Shown: positions 1 to 12,269, numbered from the stretch's first letter. The stretch is 64,000 nt of DNA from Orthonyx spaldingii (GCA_013397795.1 VZTJ01005907.1:1034956-1098955), one strand, 5' to 3'. Notes: generated from the sequence alone by a model not told the origin. Program-made: numbers and translations.

Positions 1-3000
1 TTACTGCTTTCCTGGGCTTGGTTCTAGCATGGAGAAGCAAATTATTCTCCTCTGTTGTGTTACTGTTAGATTTCTGACAGTGGTGCAAGCATGTTAAATC
101 CCTCAGCTCTTCTTGGATTTCTGAAAAACAATGATGATTATTTTAGGGAAGTGCTGACCTACTCTTTTAATAAAGAACATGTCTTATATTCCACTTTCCC
201 ATTTTTAGAATCATGGTTCATATTGCTCTTGCTTCACAATCGTATAACATCCTTGTGGAGAGTACAGCAGTTGCTTACCTGGAAAAGTAATATTAGAAAA
301 GTGTGTATTTTTAGCTGCCTTTTGATGTGATGTAGCAGCTGGAAACAAGGAGGAGAGACAGTATGTGGTGATCTGACAGCACTGCCACCCACAACTTGGG
401 AACCACTGTTTTGGACTTGAGACCAAAATGTGGGGAAACCATTTCATAGGCCTGGTTATGCCCATTGTGCCTGGCACTTTAATGATCCAGATACTGTGGC
501 TTTGCTCTTTGTTGTCAAAAGTTTTATTTCAGAGCCCCCCACATGACTGTACTTGACAAATGTTTTTAATGTATAAAATAAGAAAGTTCTGTGAAGCTTT
601 TTTTTATATCAATATGCATTAAAAATATATAATAAACAGGCAGTTCCATACACATTTCAGAAATAATTAATAAAATATCCTTTTGATGCCAGTGACTAAC
701 AGTAAATGTCTAAATGAAAAGATATTCTAACTATTAACAAAATTTCTGCTTTTCCCTTTGTAGTAATCATGTCCACAAATCAAAGAAGGAATCTAGCAAG
801 TTCATGTTGAGATATATTCTCAAGACAAGACACAGTGATTCACTTGCTTTTCTGGGTAAGAAAGGTATCTTTATTCTCTTGAATGTGACAAAAAGTACTT
901 AACCTTTTAAATTTAACTTTTGAAAAGTACAGTCTGTCAAGCCAGTATGGTGGGGGGTTGTGGGTGGAGTGTTTTGTTGATTTTTATTTTTATTTGTTCT
1001 TGAAGCTTTCTGGGCACGTGTAGAAAACTTTCCACTCGTCTAACATTCTTAAGACATTTTAGACTAGTAGGGCAAAGGAAGAGCAATAAAGAGCAATTTC
1101 AGAATAAAAGACATCACTGAATAGCATATGATTGTTTGGTTAGAAAAGTAATTCCAGTTCATTATCACAAAAATGTGTACATTTTCTAGCCTGATTTGTC
1201 AAAGGAGTGGAGTTTATATAATCTCTCATGCATTTTTTTCCCAAAAATTTTAAACATCTCTCTAACTAGGAAGAGAATAAAAAATTTACAACTTGAGACA
1301 AAAGTGTAGAAGTCAACCTTATATATATTGTGTTGACAGGCTGGCAGCCAGCAAACATGTGCTCCCTCATGGTCAGCATGGATATTCTGAGACACCGCAA
1401 ACAGCTATGATTATTGCGATGACATGATACGTGTTGGATGCTTCCTGCAAATCTGTATGTGGTCTGACTTCAGTAGTACTGCTGCTCCTAGAATTTCCCC
1501 AGCTTGATCCAGACAGCTCCAGAAAGAGAAATTATTTTAGGATTTTGTATTTTAATCAGGAAGACATTCTTTGCTCATTTGCTTATGGTCTTTATGTATA
1601 CATGAAACTCCATAGCATCTTCGATGTGTAACCTTGCTCTGCAAGTGTCTCCCTTCTTACTAACCACTTGAGTGCTGTGCAGATTGTCCTTGGCACTGTG
1701 TTGTAGGTAACTTGTCCCAGTAACCTCCAGAGACTGTGAAGGCCTGATTTCCCCCTTCTCTCCACCTTCCTCATCCACACTCAATCCTTAAGATCTTATT
1801 TAGTGCAGCTGGATGTGTATACCTGACTTGCTGGGTTTGCTGGATCATCTGATGACAGTGAGAAAGAAAGCTTTTGTTTTCTGTTCCTATCACAGTCAGG
1901 TGTTACACATACGTTCTCTTTCATGTTTCTCATGTAAGCCACGCCTCTGACTCTTCCCCAGTCTCAGTGGATTCTGCTAGAAAGTCATGGGCTTACAGCA
2001 GTGCTCCTGTCTCAAGGACTTGTAGGTTGGATCACCAGAGTATTGCTTACTTGTTTGTCATCCACTTTATGTAATGAGCCCCAGTGCGTTCAATCACTGC
2101 TTCAGATTCCTCTCCAGTTATGAACAGAAAAGAAGCGCAGCAACAGAGGAATGTTGCTGCAAAATAATGTTTCCAAAGAACAGAGCAATTTCCATAAAGA
2201 GTTAAATTAGATAAGGTGACGTATTTTAGTCTTTTAAGTTTAGCACTTCTCTCAGAACTTAATTAGATCTAATTTAGCTTGGCATTGCCTGACTTTTTTT
2301 AGTACAGAATTAGCCTGTTTCTCTCTGTCCTAGGGCAGTCCTGTAATTTTGGCAGTCTTGTTCCAATTATCAAACTCAGTTTCTATAGATGCAGTATCAG
2401 AATGCACACTGCTAATGTTTTTATCTTTTTACTGTATCTTCATGATTCACTGTCACCATGTTTCTGCTGTGGAGCTGCTTTCTTTTTAAGTGTTCTTACT
2501 AAAGATAGAAAAACTCCTTGGGCTCTTTCATTCTTTTATATCTTAAGTAATAAAGCCAGGCCGTTGGTTGGTGGGATTTTTTTCAACTGTTTCATATGGC
2601 TTATGTTAATGTATCAGAGACTTTATAATTCTAAAATTGTCTTTTGATGATTGTCTCATCTAGTAATGATGGATGCTTTTTTCCCCCTAAATTTCTATTT
2701 TTGTGCTAACTCTTAATCTTGCAAAGTTGTATCTTGGAATTTATCTGGCCTGCAGCTGGAGCTTTTGCTTTTACATGGTGTATCTGGGCATTTGCAGTGT
2801 ACTTGTTGGATTTTACTAACTGCTCTCCTAGTTTGGAGTGACGTGACCAGTTCTTATTCAGGATTTGTTTTACTGCTGCTTGTTGGAAGCTTATCAGGGA
2901 GTCATAGCTCACATATGACTTAAAAATTCTTCCTAAAATTAAGAATTTTAGACTGTATTTCCTATCCATCAAATACAACTGTGCAGATCTACCTACATGA

Positions 3001-3255
3001 CTACAGAAAAATAGGGGGCCCTGTTTGTAAATGAAATGTTTGTAATTTCCTAAACACTTTCTTTGTGGTGATTTTTCTAAATATCAAAATGCTGTGATGC
3101 ATCTTGCTTCCACATAACCCTACAAAGACTAGGGTACTTTTTAGAATTTATTCCATTCAGTTAATAGTCATCTTGGGTCTGTAACTTAATTGATAACTGT
3201 ATCATGTTTTTAAACTATATTTTTATTTTAATATTTCTTCTCCTCTTGAATTTAG
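1..3255 (+). other. SOCS5: Probable 5'UTR intron of SOCS5 (3' part)
   Basis: This AT-rich stretch has no coding region I can support; the open frames in it are short and unlike any family I know. It ends in a T-rich tract and a TTTAG acceptor directly before the SOCS5 coding exon. Vertebrate SOCS5 is known to have its whole coding region in one exon preceded by non-coding 5' exons, so the stretch is best read as intron. I saw no repeat family in it. Confidence 0.7.
3220..3255 (+). promoter_or_regulatory. SOCS5: Splice acceptor of the SOCS5 coding exon
   Basis: A T-rich tract runs into CTCTTGAATTTAG, with the AG at 3254-3255. That places the start of the exon at 3256, only 12 bases before the start codon. 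The tract is interrupted by A residues, so the site is of medium strength. Confidence 0.6.
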
Positions 3256-3267
3256 ATAACATAATCC

Positions 3268-4878
3268 ATGGATAAAGTGGGAAAGATGTGGAACAATTTC
3301 AAATACAGGTGCCAGAATCTCTTTAGTCATGAGGGTGGAAGCCAAAATGAGAATATAGTTGTGAACTCCAATAATTGCTCATCTGGTAAAGAGAAAGCTA
3401 TCCAGATAACTGACTTGACTCAACAACAACCCAGCAGCCCTTTGAGAGAAAACATTGCTTTGCAGTTAGGCTTAAGTCCTTCGAAGAATTCAGCAAGGCG
3501 GAACCAAAACTGTGTCACAGAAATTCCTCAGATTGTTGAAATAAGCATTGAGAAAGAGAATGACTCGTGTGTCACCACAGGAGCCAGGCTTGCTCGAAGG
3601 GACTCTTATTCTCGGCATGCTCCTTGGGGTGGGAAGAAGAAGCATTCCTGCTCTACCAAAACACAGAGCTCCTTGGATACTGAAAAAAGATTTGGTAGAA
3701 CACGAAGTGGTTTGCAGAGGAGGGAGAGGAGGTACGGGGTGAGCTCAGTCCATGACATGGATGCGGTATCCAGCAGGACAGTAGGCAGCCGTTCTCTGCG
3801 ACAGCGTCTCCAAGATACGGTTGGGCTGTGTTTTCCCATGAGAACTTACAGCAAACAGTCCAAACCTCTGTTTTCTAACAAAAGAAAGATCCATCTCTCT
3901 GAACTAATGCTTGAGAAATGCCCTTTTCCTGCAGGCTCAGATCTGGCTCAGAAGTGGCATCTGATTAAACAACACACAGCGCCTGTGAGCCCTCATTCAA
4001 CTTTCTTTGACACATTTGATCCTTCTTTGGTTTCCACAGAAGATGAAGAAGACAGGCTCAGAGAGAGACGCAGACTTAGTATTGAAGAAGGGGTTGATCC
4101 CCCTCCCAATGCCCAAATACACACTTTTGAAGCTACAGCACAGGTAAATCCATTGTATAAACTGGGACCAAAGTTAGCCCCTGGTATGACTGAGCTGACT
4201 GGGGACAAAACCATAACACCTCCAGGGAACTGTGACTCTGAAGAGGACACAACAACGCTTTGCCTGCAGTCGCGCCGGCAGAAGCAGCGTCAGATGTCAG
4301 GAGAGAGCCACGGCCATATCAGCAGGCAGGGCGCTTGGAAAGTGCACACTCAGATCGATTACATCCACTGCCTCGTGCCAGACTTACTCCAGATCACAGG
4401 CAACCCGTGTTACTGGGGCGTCATGGACCGCTACGAAGCGGAAGCGCTTCTGGAGGGAAAACCCGAAGGCACTTTTTTGCTCAGGGATTCTGCGCAGGAG
4501 GACTACCTCTTCTCGGTGAGCTTCCGCCGCTACAACCGCTCGCTGCATGCACGCATTGAGCAGTGGAACCACAACTTCAGCTTTGATGCCCACGATCCCT
4601 GTGTGTTTCACTCCTCCACCGTTACAGGGCTTCTGGAACACTACAAAGACCCCAGCTCTTGCATGTTCTTTGAACCATTGCTTACTGTATCTCTGAACAG
4701 GACCTTCCCCTTTAGTCTGCAGTATATCTGCCGGGCAGTAATCTGCAGGTGCACTACGTACGATGGAATTGATGACCTTCCTCTACCCTCCATGTTGCAA
4801 GACTTTCTAAAGGAGTATCACTATAAACAAAAAGTCAGGGTGCGATGGCTGGAGCGGGAACCTATAAAAACAAAGTAA
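3268..4878 (+). CDS. SOCS5: Suppressor of cytokine signaling 5
   Basis: SOCS5 is a cytosolic adaptor. Its SH2 domain binds phosphotyrosine targets, and its SOCS box recruits Elongin B/C and Cullin-5 for ubiquitination; it dampens JAK/STAT (IL-4 receptor, JAK1) and EGF receptor signalling. The 536-residue frame has the length of mammalian SOCS5 and the family start MDKVGKMWNNFKYRCQN. The long N-terminal region (about 1-375) includes the conserved block near 170-245 that is reported to contact JAK. The SH2 domain spans about 381-476, with FLLRDS at 403-408 and the phosphate-binding Arg at 406. The SOCS box follows, with a BC-box (SLQYICRAVI, 483-492) and a Cullin-box LPLP at 504-507. The start is fixed by the family N-terminus and by an in-frame TAA at 3262-3264. 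The Kozak context is mixed (T at -3, G at +4). No frameshift is seen. The closest alternative is SOCS4, but the N-terminus fits SOCS5. Confidence 0.98.
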   Translation: MDKVGKMWNNFKYRCQNLFSHEGGSQNENIVVNSNNCSSGKEKAIQITDLTQQQPSSPLRENIALQLGLSPSKNSARRNQNCVTEIPQIVEISIEKENDSCVTTGARLARRDSYSRHAPWGGKKKHSCSTKTQSSLDTEKRFGRTRSGLQRRERRYGVSSVHDMDAVSSRTVGSRSLRQRLQDTVGLCFPMRTYSKQSKPLFSNKRKIHLSELMLEKCPFPAGSDLAQKWHLIKQHTAPVSPHSTFFDTFDPSLVSTEDEEDRLRERRRLSIEEGVDPPPNAQIHTFEATAQVNPLYKLGPKLAPGMTELTGDKTITPPGNCDSEEDTTTLCLQSRRQKQRQMSGESHGHISRQGAWKVHTQIDYIHCLVPDLLQITGNPCYWGVMDRYEAEALLEGKPEGTFLLRDSAQEDYLFSVSFRRYNRSLHARIEQWNHNFSFDAHDPCVFHSSTVTGLLEHYKDPSSCMFFEPLLTVSLNRTFPFSLQYICRAVICRCTTYDGIDDLPLPSMLQDFLKEYHYKQKVRVRWLEREPIKTK

Positions 4879-4908
4879 ATGGAAATCAAAATAAGCTTCT
4901 GGAACATG

Positions 4909-4950
4909 CTTTTCTTTTTTTTTCTTTTTTTTTTTTTTTGTGTATTACAG
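4909..4950 (+). repeat. Poly-T tract ending in acceptor-like TTACAG
   Basis: About 30 nearly uninterrupted pyrimidines are followed by GTGTATTACAG, some 70 bases after the SOCS5 stop codon. In form it is a good 3' splice site, but it is most likely a simple T-tract of the 3'UTR. Confidence 0.8.
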
Positions 4951-5224
4951 TTTAACTGCAGCAAGCGCACCCACGACGTCTAGCTTTTCTGCAATATCCT
5001 ATTTAAGCTGAGTGTTAGTATCCTGTCAGATGCTGCCTGCTGTTAATCAGACTAAGTTGTGATGCCTCTTGGAAACAATAAGCAGACACAATTCTGCACG
5101 TTTTTCATTATGGCCTAATGAAAATATTTTTGCTAATTTCTAAATATTTTGTTTCCCTTTTATAGCTGTAGTAATTGGATGAAGAAACTATGAGGCATTT
5201 CCCATAGGGCATTCATGTAATGCT

Positions 5225-5230
5225 AATAAA
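5225..5230 (+). terminator. SOCS5: Poly(A) signal AATAAA
   Basis: Canonical hexamer about 350 bases past the stop codon. Use of this signal would give a short-UTR isoform. Confidence 0.35.
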
Positions 5231-5849
5231 GAAAGGCTTTATCAGAGGAGCATTTTTGCGAATATTTAAAGTATTTTTTTAAAATTCTCTTCTTGAAAAC
5301 TTTACTCAAAGTAATAATTTAGCTCACAAACAAGTTTCCACATACTAGTGAATATTTTCTTTTAACGAAGAGCAGTTCATTAGAAGCAGTCCATTAAGAG
5401 TTAATGGTGCTTTGATGCTAATGGATGAATCATGCTTTTCACAGTGTATAAGGTTTCCTGATCATTAAGACTTGAATATGCCTGCTCAGTACTGTAATTC
5501 TGTTATAAACACTTGGAGATTTAAGTGGCATTGTTAGCAAAAGTAATACTGTCTCAGACAGTTAAAAATACCTTCCAGTGTGAATTGCTGCTTCTGTGGC
5601 AGGACACAGAATTAGATTATCACCACGAAATGTAAGGTTGTGGGTTTTTTTCAAAACAGATTTTGGTGGCCTGACTGCTAATCACTTTCAATGGAAGGTA
5701 ATAGTGACAAGAAAAGAAATGTTTAATTATTTAAAGTCATCTGATATTTTTATGAAGAACATGACAAGTGGTTGAATTATTATAATCAGAGTACAAAATC
5801 TGACATCTGAAAAAAATGTCAGGTTTCAAAGGTACTGTTACACTTTATT

Positions 5850-5857
5850 TGTAAATA
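5850..5857 (+). promoter_or_regulatory. SOCS5: Pumilio response element in 3'UTR
   Basis: TGTAAATA matches the UGUANAUA consensus exactly. A second copy is at 7209-7216. In the family context, Pumilio binding would destabilise or repress the mRNA. Confidence 0.4.
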
Positions 5858-6155
5858 TCTTTCCATCTGCGCTTTTAAAAATGTTTTAAAGTAATATGCA
5901 CTGATGATACTTTCAACAGATTACTGAGAAATAAGATTCTAACTTCTGTTGGCTTATTTAATTGGAGATGGAACCTAAAGTTCTGTCTTAGATATTTTGC
6001 ACTAAAATTTTGTTGGAATGCCCTGACCCATGTTTAATGTTTTGTACCAATTCTGAGTGCTCCCTAGTTTCTTTACCAGCTGCTACAGTGAGTTATTTCT
6101 TACTTCTCTACAGCAGTGACCTGTGCGAGGTAGGAAACATTTTGGCTGCAAGTAC

Positions 6156-6161
6156 AATAAA
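6156..6161 (+). terminator. SOCS5: Poly(A) signal AATAAA
   Basis: Canonical hexamer, followed about 80 bases later by another at 6241-6246 and then by TGTT-rich sequence. This is a plausible proximal poly(A) cluster. Confidence 0.4.
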
Positions 6162-6240
6162 CGTTATTCTTGTATGCTACACTAACCCTTCTATTGATGT
6201 ATTTTTCTGCTTGCTGTGCCTTGTTCTGGCTTTTTGTGCT

Positions 6241-6246
6241 AATAAA
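6241..6246 (+). terminator. SOCS5: Poly(A) signal AATAAA
   Basis: Canonical hexamer followed within 30 bases by GT/T-rich sequence (TATGTTCAGTGTTATACTTG), as expected of a downstream element. Confidence 0.45.
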
Positions 6247-6715
6247 ATACAGTATGTTCAGTGTTATACTTGTATATCTGCTCTGTTTTTATATATTCAC
6301 GTAACTTGTAGCAGTTAACTGAATTTTTAATAGGCTTTTCTTAGTATTTAGGATAGGCAGTGCACAAGTACTGTGCAGTTGAGTATTAGTTGGTCAGCAC
6401 ACCATTTTCCTGGTTTTTGTTACAGCAACTTGACGGTGTACACCATTGAATAACGTTTCTGTAATCACTGCAAAGTAATGGACTTGTCTGCAGGCATAGA
6501 GTATTTTACAGGTTTTTGTAATGCAAAGGATAAGTGTGAAGCAAAAAGTGTTCTAAAACATTATTGATCCCCTGTAATGGTTGCTGAAGGTGTTTCAGCT
6601 TGTTATATAGGTAACTGATAAGGTTAATATTTTGATACTCCCCACTGAGCAAGGAATGCTTATTCCTGTAAATTGACAGTACAGCAGCGGCATTTGTTCA
6701 CTTTTAGGCTATTTT

Positions 6716-6721
6716 AATAAA
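6716..6721 (+). terminator. SOCS5: Poly(A) signal AATAAA
   Basis: Canonical hexamer with no obvious GT-rich element in the next 40 bases. A weaker candidate than 6241. Confidence 0.3.
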
Positions 6722-7208
6722 TAGATGTACACACAAGCTGGCCAAATGTCCTGTTTTTACCAAAGAATACTGTCAATTTATATTGGGGTATTTTTTTAGT
6801 TAAGAAAAAAACAAACTCAAGAGTGGAGAGGTGCAATTTTTGTTCTATCAAATATTTTTCCCAAGCTATGATAAACCAAAGTATTTGACAACTTCATCTG
6901 AACCTAAGTAATGTATATGTTTATGTTGGTAGAGCCTAAAGCTTTTACATCAATGGTGTCGTCATTATTCCTGAACTCACAATGCACCTGAAGAAGAATG
7001 ATTTAAATAATTTTGTAATGACTGGAACAGCACTACATAAAAGCTCGTACTGCGAGGGGTTAATCTGAAGCACCCAGAAAGCACTTTAAAACGTGTGTTT
7101 ATATGCTTGTGGAAAGTTTGTGATCCCGTTATGCATTCTTTGTAGTAGATTATCTTCTTTCATGTGTTAAAAGACTTCAACTGTTAAAATGGAACTTTGT
7201 TTAGAATA

Positions 7209-7216
7209 TGTAAATA
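7209..7216 (+). promoter_or_regulatory. SOCS5: Second Pumilio response element
   Basis: TGTAAATA, an exact consensus match, in a block (about 7090-7270) that reads like typical conserved vertebrate 3'UTR sequence. It would be retained only in long-UTR isoforms. Confidence 0.4.
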
Positions 7217-7350
7217 CTAAGTTTATGTAATTATGTGTACAACTGTGCTAATGGTCTCTTTAAGTTTTGAATTGTGTGTGTGTCATTGGATATGCAACTC
7301 TTGGTTTAAAATCTGCTCTAAGCATAAAAAGAGAAAAAAGTCACCAGCAT

Positions 7351-10300
7351 GAAATTGCACCTAAGTGTACCTTCACTGTGTCGTTCTCACTGTTCCCTCA
7401 GTTGGATCTGAATGCCAGATGAGTTTACTTAAATTCTTGCTTTCAATATTAGTGTCATACAGTCCAGCTGCAGCCAAGCTTTGTCCCTGTGTAGGGACCT
7501 GTTTTTCGTTTACACCCGTTGCAGTTGCTTGTCATAAACTAGCTGTGACATTGTCAATGTGGTCAGGAATACACATTCATCTGATTTTTTATCATGTGGT
7601 GGAATCTTTGGGAAAAAAAAATAAAAACCCCAAACCCTTATCTCAGAAAGTTTGCTCTTGCATTTATGTAAATAATCTTTACGGAGAGATTTGCTCCCTT
7701 AAAACACACCAAAAAGGGAATGATTTATTACTCTACAGTTTTTTTAAAGCTCTGCTTCACTGAAATACACAGAATAATTTGCTAGTGTGGTTATGCTAAA
7801 ATGAAAATGAATCACTTCTTAAATTATGGTGGACTTGAGTGTTGACTACTCCAGTTGCAGTGTATTTCTTAATGAATACATTTTTAGTTCTAAAGGCATT
7901 AAAATGCTAGTATGTGAAGAATGCAAGTAGTTGATTTCTTGTTTCTGTTTCACATTCTGGTTTTGTTTAGAAAATCTTACAAATGTCTTAAAGAGGTGCA
8001 CAAATCACAGATTTTTTGTTTTAATTTGACAGTAGGATTCAATGTAAAAAGGTACACTTGTATTATGCCAGTCTAATTTGGTTACATGACAGATGAGGTT
8101 TTGAGCCTCAGTCTTATGGAGTGTTCTTTTGAGGTGATCCTCATTTCTGCAGAAAGAGCTATAGAAAGAACTTACTCCATAGGAGGATTTTGTGAGGCAT
8201 CTTATGAAGATATTTTACATCCCCATGAAACTGGAGAAAGGAAAATATACTATATTTTGAGTATACAGAAGGGTCTCTGAATTTAGTCTTTTATCAATTT
8301 TATCAGGTCTATGGTGTTGATCAATTTTAAAGGCATAACTCTTGAAAATACTTGTAAGGCAAGTAGACACTTATCCATAATTTACTTGTCAGAATGGAAC
8401 TTCTGAAGAAAATAAGTTACAAATTAATATTTTGCATTTATGTACTTTTAAATTTTATGTGCGTTTGAAGACTTGCTGCTTACAAAGTGATAGTTCTTAA
8501 ATCAGAAGCATGGAATTGTGCAAAGATGTGTCTGTGTATTTGTAGAGTGACAATATGAAGTCAAGCCTTACAGATGTCACTCAAATCCTAAAGTCCGTAT
8601 TTAACTTTAAGGTTCTGCATTACTTGGAAACAAGCAAAGATTCTGAATTTCTGTGATAGAAAACCTGTTCGCTTCAGTCTCCGTGTGCAAGCCAAAATAT
8701 TTACAGAATGATTTAAAGCTTGTCTCTACTGCAGCGTTGCATGTAAGACAGAAGTTGTCATTGTCAGAAGTTGCTGAGTACCAGAGGGATGTATCTGCAG
8801 GGGTCATGGTTATTTTTTTTCCAAAGTTATCTTAAAATACTGTATTTAGTGGAAAAATGAACTGAATTTTAGTTGAGTGGTTCCAAAATAGCATTTTTCC
8901 ATTTAAGACACTTAAAATTCACATTTAAAATTATGAAAGCGTTTTTGAGCCCCATTTTCCTAAACTGTTGTTGTGAAGTGAGCACGTATGTGCCAAACCT
9001 TAGTCTGCAAGTATCTGGCACATGTATATCTATATGTTAATATGATGCCTCCAAGCATGTTTACATTCATGGTCTATTTTGAAGCTACTGAAGTACACCA
9101 ATATGGTGAGCATTAGTATATTGGAATTCTAAAAATTCTCAGTTTTCTGTCTGGGCATGGCATGGTTTACAATTAAAAGGACTATTTTATTTGTATCTTC
9201 ACCTGCACTTATATATTATGACCAGTTGATTAGTGTGTTTCTTCCTGCTATTGTCACACTTGCCTAAACAGTTGTCTCTGAACTATGACCAAAGGAGATT
9301 TTTCATACCTGTTTATTTTTAAATAGAAATCAAATCAGTTGGCTTTTAAAGTATTAATTCCCATGGAGCATGGTGTAACACTGCTAATTGCTCTCCCTTT
9401 TTGCAGTATTGATGTACAGAGAATCATTTAGCTTGACCATGAGTTGTATCTGCTGAATGTAGTTGACTTAAAATGTCTGAATTTTAAGCTTTATTTTTAA
9501 TCAAAAATACTCCTGATGAGGGCTTTGAAAAGAAAAGGCTTTGATGTTTTTATGGCAAGATACATAAAGTAAATGTTTTGCAATGAGATAAGGATCTCTT
9601 GAAGATGCTTTTTAGAAGTTTTCCGCTGTCACTGTCTTAAATCAAGACTTTTTAAAAAAGAAAAAAACAAACCCAAACAATCTCTTGATGACTTAAACCT
9701 TACAATCATTTAAAAACTGAAAAGAAATCTGGTGCTTTTACTTAATTTGCTTCCATGTTGCCAGACTGATTTAAGAACGGTTGTTTCAAGAAGCAAATTA
9801 AATCTGTTATTTCAATGAAGCATTGCCATTTATGATTTTATAAAATATTCCATTTATGAAAACTGTCTACCAACAGGATGTTAACCTGATAGTGTATTTA
9901 TTGTTAACAAGGTAACTATTATGTGTATGCTTCTCGAGCTGAGTAAGCATTCATTTTGTAAATTTGCATTAAGGCTACAGCTGTTACCAGCGAGGTTCCC
10001 TAGGGCCAACACAATGTATTTATGAGCTGAAGCTCCTGGTGCTTGACCCTTTTTTGTCTTCAGTAGGAAAAAAAAGTGTGTAACTCTGTGTGATACAGCT
10101 CATGTTACAAATTTCCATGTTAAGCACACAGCTACGCTGACAAGCAGAAACATATCTGAACTTGCTTGTCTGAAGTAAAGCAACCTCTCTGACTTCTCAG
10201 CAGTAACTTGGTGGCACATTGGCAAAGAGGAAGCAGAAATAGGTTTTGCTCTTCCCTGAGCAGCTGTTAAACTGAACATGGGGTGTGCTTCCTGTGCGAT

Positions 10301-12269
10301 AAGGTATCTGAACTTCTTAGAGCCCTGAGAATTTTGATAGCATTTGGAAGATACAGAAGCACTTGGCTGCTTTGTCACTTCTTGCTTTCCTACTTGTAGT
10401 GTCACAAAAGCTTGAAGAGATATATTTATTAAAATTGAATCTATGTAGTCACCAACTGTATAAGCACTGCTTTGTAATATCTTTACAGAGATAGCAAATT
10501 CCTACACAATTATATTTAAACTGTTTTGGGGAAATGAATAATGACACTGTGGGCACAAATTGATTCAGATTGCACTATAAACTTTCTTACCAGAAGCCTT
10601 CATTCTTACAAAGAACTATGCGATCCCTGCACAGAAACTGTAGCTTTAGTGGTGCGCTCTTTGGTAGATGTCCAAAAAAGCGGCATCCAGACGGTCCCTG
10701 GACCTTTTCTGACATTCCAGTTGAAGGGGCCTGGCAGGCCCGCTGGGCACTCGAGGAGTTGGCTGGCAAGCGCGCCATGCCGAGCGTCACCCGATGCCAG
10801 CACCTTGTATAACTGTGCTGGTTTAGGTCTCCCCAGCTTAGATGTTTTTTAACTCGCTGCAGCTTAAATGTTTCTCCACCCTGCCTAATTTGTCTTTGTT
10901 ATTTGGTTGCCAAACTGTCTTGCATCTTAATAGAGTAAGAAAATAATGTGATTTATGGCTACACAACCAGTGTATTAAGTAATAGATGGCTCTGTCTTAA
11001 TAAACGGGGTATAAACTGCCATACTGTTTTCTTTTTATATTTGTTTGGGAGCAAAAAGTTGTGGGTTTAATGACTTTAAGTCCATGCTGTAAATGCATAA
11101 TTTTACAAATATTTAGTTGCACATGTCAAAAACGATAAGTAGTTGAATCAAAGTAATCAGTAGCTCATGTTTGTTGGACTCCATTTCTGTTTCAGCTAAA
11201 ATACTTGAGAGAAGAGATCCACAGACTGATAGTTACTGTCTTTAGAAGTTTTATCACTCTCTGAAATTCATCAATTAGTTTAGTGAGTTTTCACTTACAT
11301 TTCAAGTGTTTTTCTCTCCAGCTGTAGGCTAAGGACATGTTTTTGTGACATAAATGTGTGTTCTAGATCACAGTCCCCATGTGCACAAACTAAGGAACAG
11401 ATATAGATGTCATCCCATGAACTGGGCGGGTTTCTCCTCTGTGCCTGATGGTAGCTGCTCCAAAAGCAAATTAGTGCAAACCCTATAGCTAATTATGAAA
11501 ACTGAGCAAAATGCTGCTGGTGAGGAGTTATAGCTGGGCATAGCAACAACCGTGTGACAAGCTGAAAAAGTGTCGTGGGCTGCTCCATAGAACTATTTTG
11601 GGCTTCTTAATTTGTTAATTATATATTTTCTAGACCACTGCTCCTAAAAATACATTTAGTCTAGGCTCCATTGGAGTATTTATATCTCGTCACTGGTGAA
11701 CTAATAGAAAACTGAAACCGTGAAAACAAACCATGTGGTTTTGGCTGTTTTATATAGACTGCCCTTGTAGTTTTGGCTTCTTTGGAACACACAGATGCCT
11801 AAGTGTCTTAAACTCACCTGAAATAAATCCGTAAATTATTAAGAAATGAAAGTTATGGAAATTGATTGGCCTGTTGTAGTGGTGGCTTTGAAATATTAAG
11901 CTCTATTTCTGTAAAACTTATGGTAGATAGCCTGATATTGTATTAAATGTTTTATATGTTTAGCTAAGGAAAATACAGGCACAATAATACTTCAAAAGGG
12001 TTTCAAAACACCAGGTAATCTGAAGCTAAAAATCCTAGAATCAGTATCTTCTGTGTCGCTTCCCTAGGAAAGGAAATTTTAGGAATCTGTCGTAGAAAGC
12101 TGTTGCATTGTGACTTTGGAGGTATCTAGAATAGAACGTGTCAGTATAAATGTAGGTGAGGCCGTGGAAAGAACATGGCTGGCTACACTAGCACAGGTTG
12201 TGCAGAGGAGCCTGTAGCGGTGTTTCTTGGGCTTCTGATTGCCCAGTAAGCGTTTATTTGGTTACCTAG
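7351..12269. other. AT-rich intergenic or extended 3'UTR, no gene recognised
   Basis: No reading frame with family resemblance and no recognisable repeat. It contains AATAAA at 7620 and 10999, and the small CpG-rich patch at 10615-10800 listed separately. The even AT-rich texture up to about 11 kb would also fit an extended SOCS5 3'UTR. Confidence 0.6.
10615..10800. promoter_or_regulatory. Small CpG-rich patch
   Basis: By eye about 11 CpG dinucleotides occur in about 185 bases (for example the CAAGCGCGCC and GCCGAGCGTC stretches), inside AT-rich DNA that is nearly CpG-free. Open frames on both strands here follow from the base composition and I do not call them genes. It could be a small unmethylated element or a recent insertion. 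Confidence 0.4.

Larger units (their letters stand above)
4879..7350 (+). other. SOCS5: SOCS5 3'UTR (minimum extent)
   Basis: This AT-rich region follows the TAA stop and has no credible reading frame. It carries AATAAA at 5225, 6156, 6241 and 6716, and perfect Pumilio elements (TGTAAATA) at 5850-5857 and 7209-7216. Vertebrate SOCS5 mRNAs have a 3'UTR of a few kilobases, which fits. The true end is not visible: further AATAAA signals lie at 7620 and 10999, so a longer isoform is possible. Confidence 0.6.

Noticed and set aside
3548..4641. Several 64-99-codon frames inside SOCS5 in other frames and on the minus strand
   Set aside because: Shadows of the conserved SOCS5 coding frame.
7365..7763. 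132-codon frame downstream of SOCS5
   Set aside because: Cys/Ser/Leu-rich chance peptide in the probable 3'UTR or intergenic DNA; no domain.
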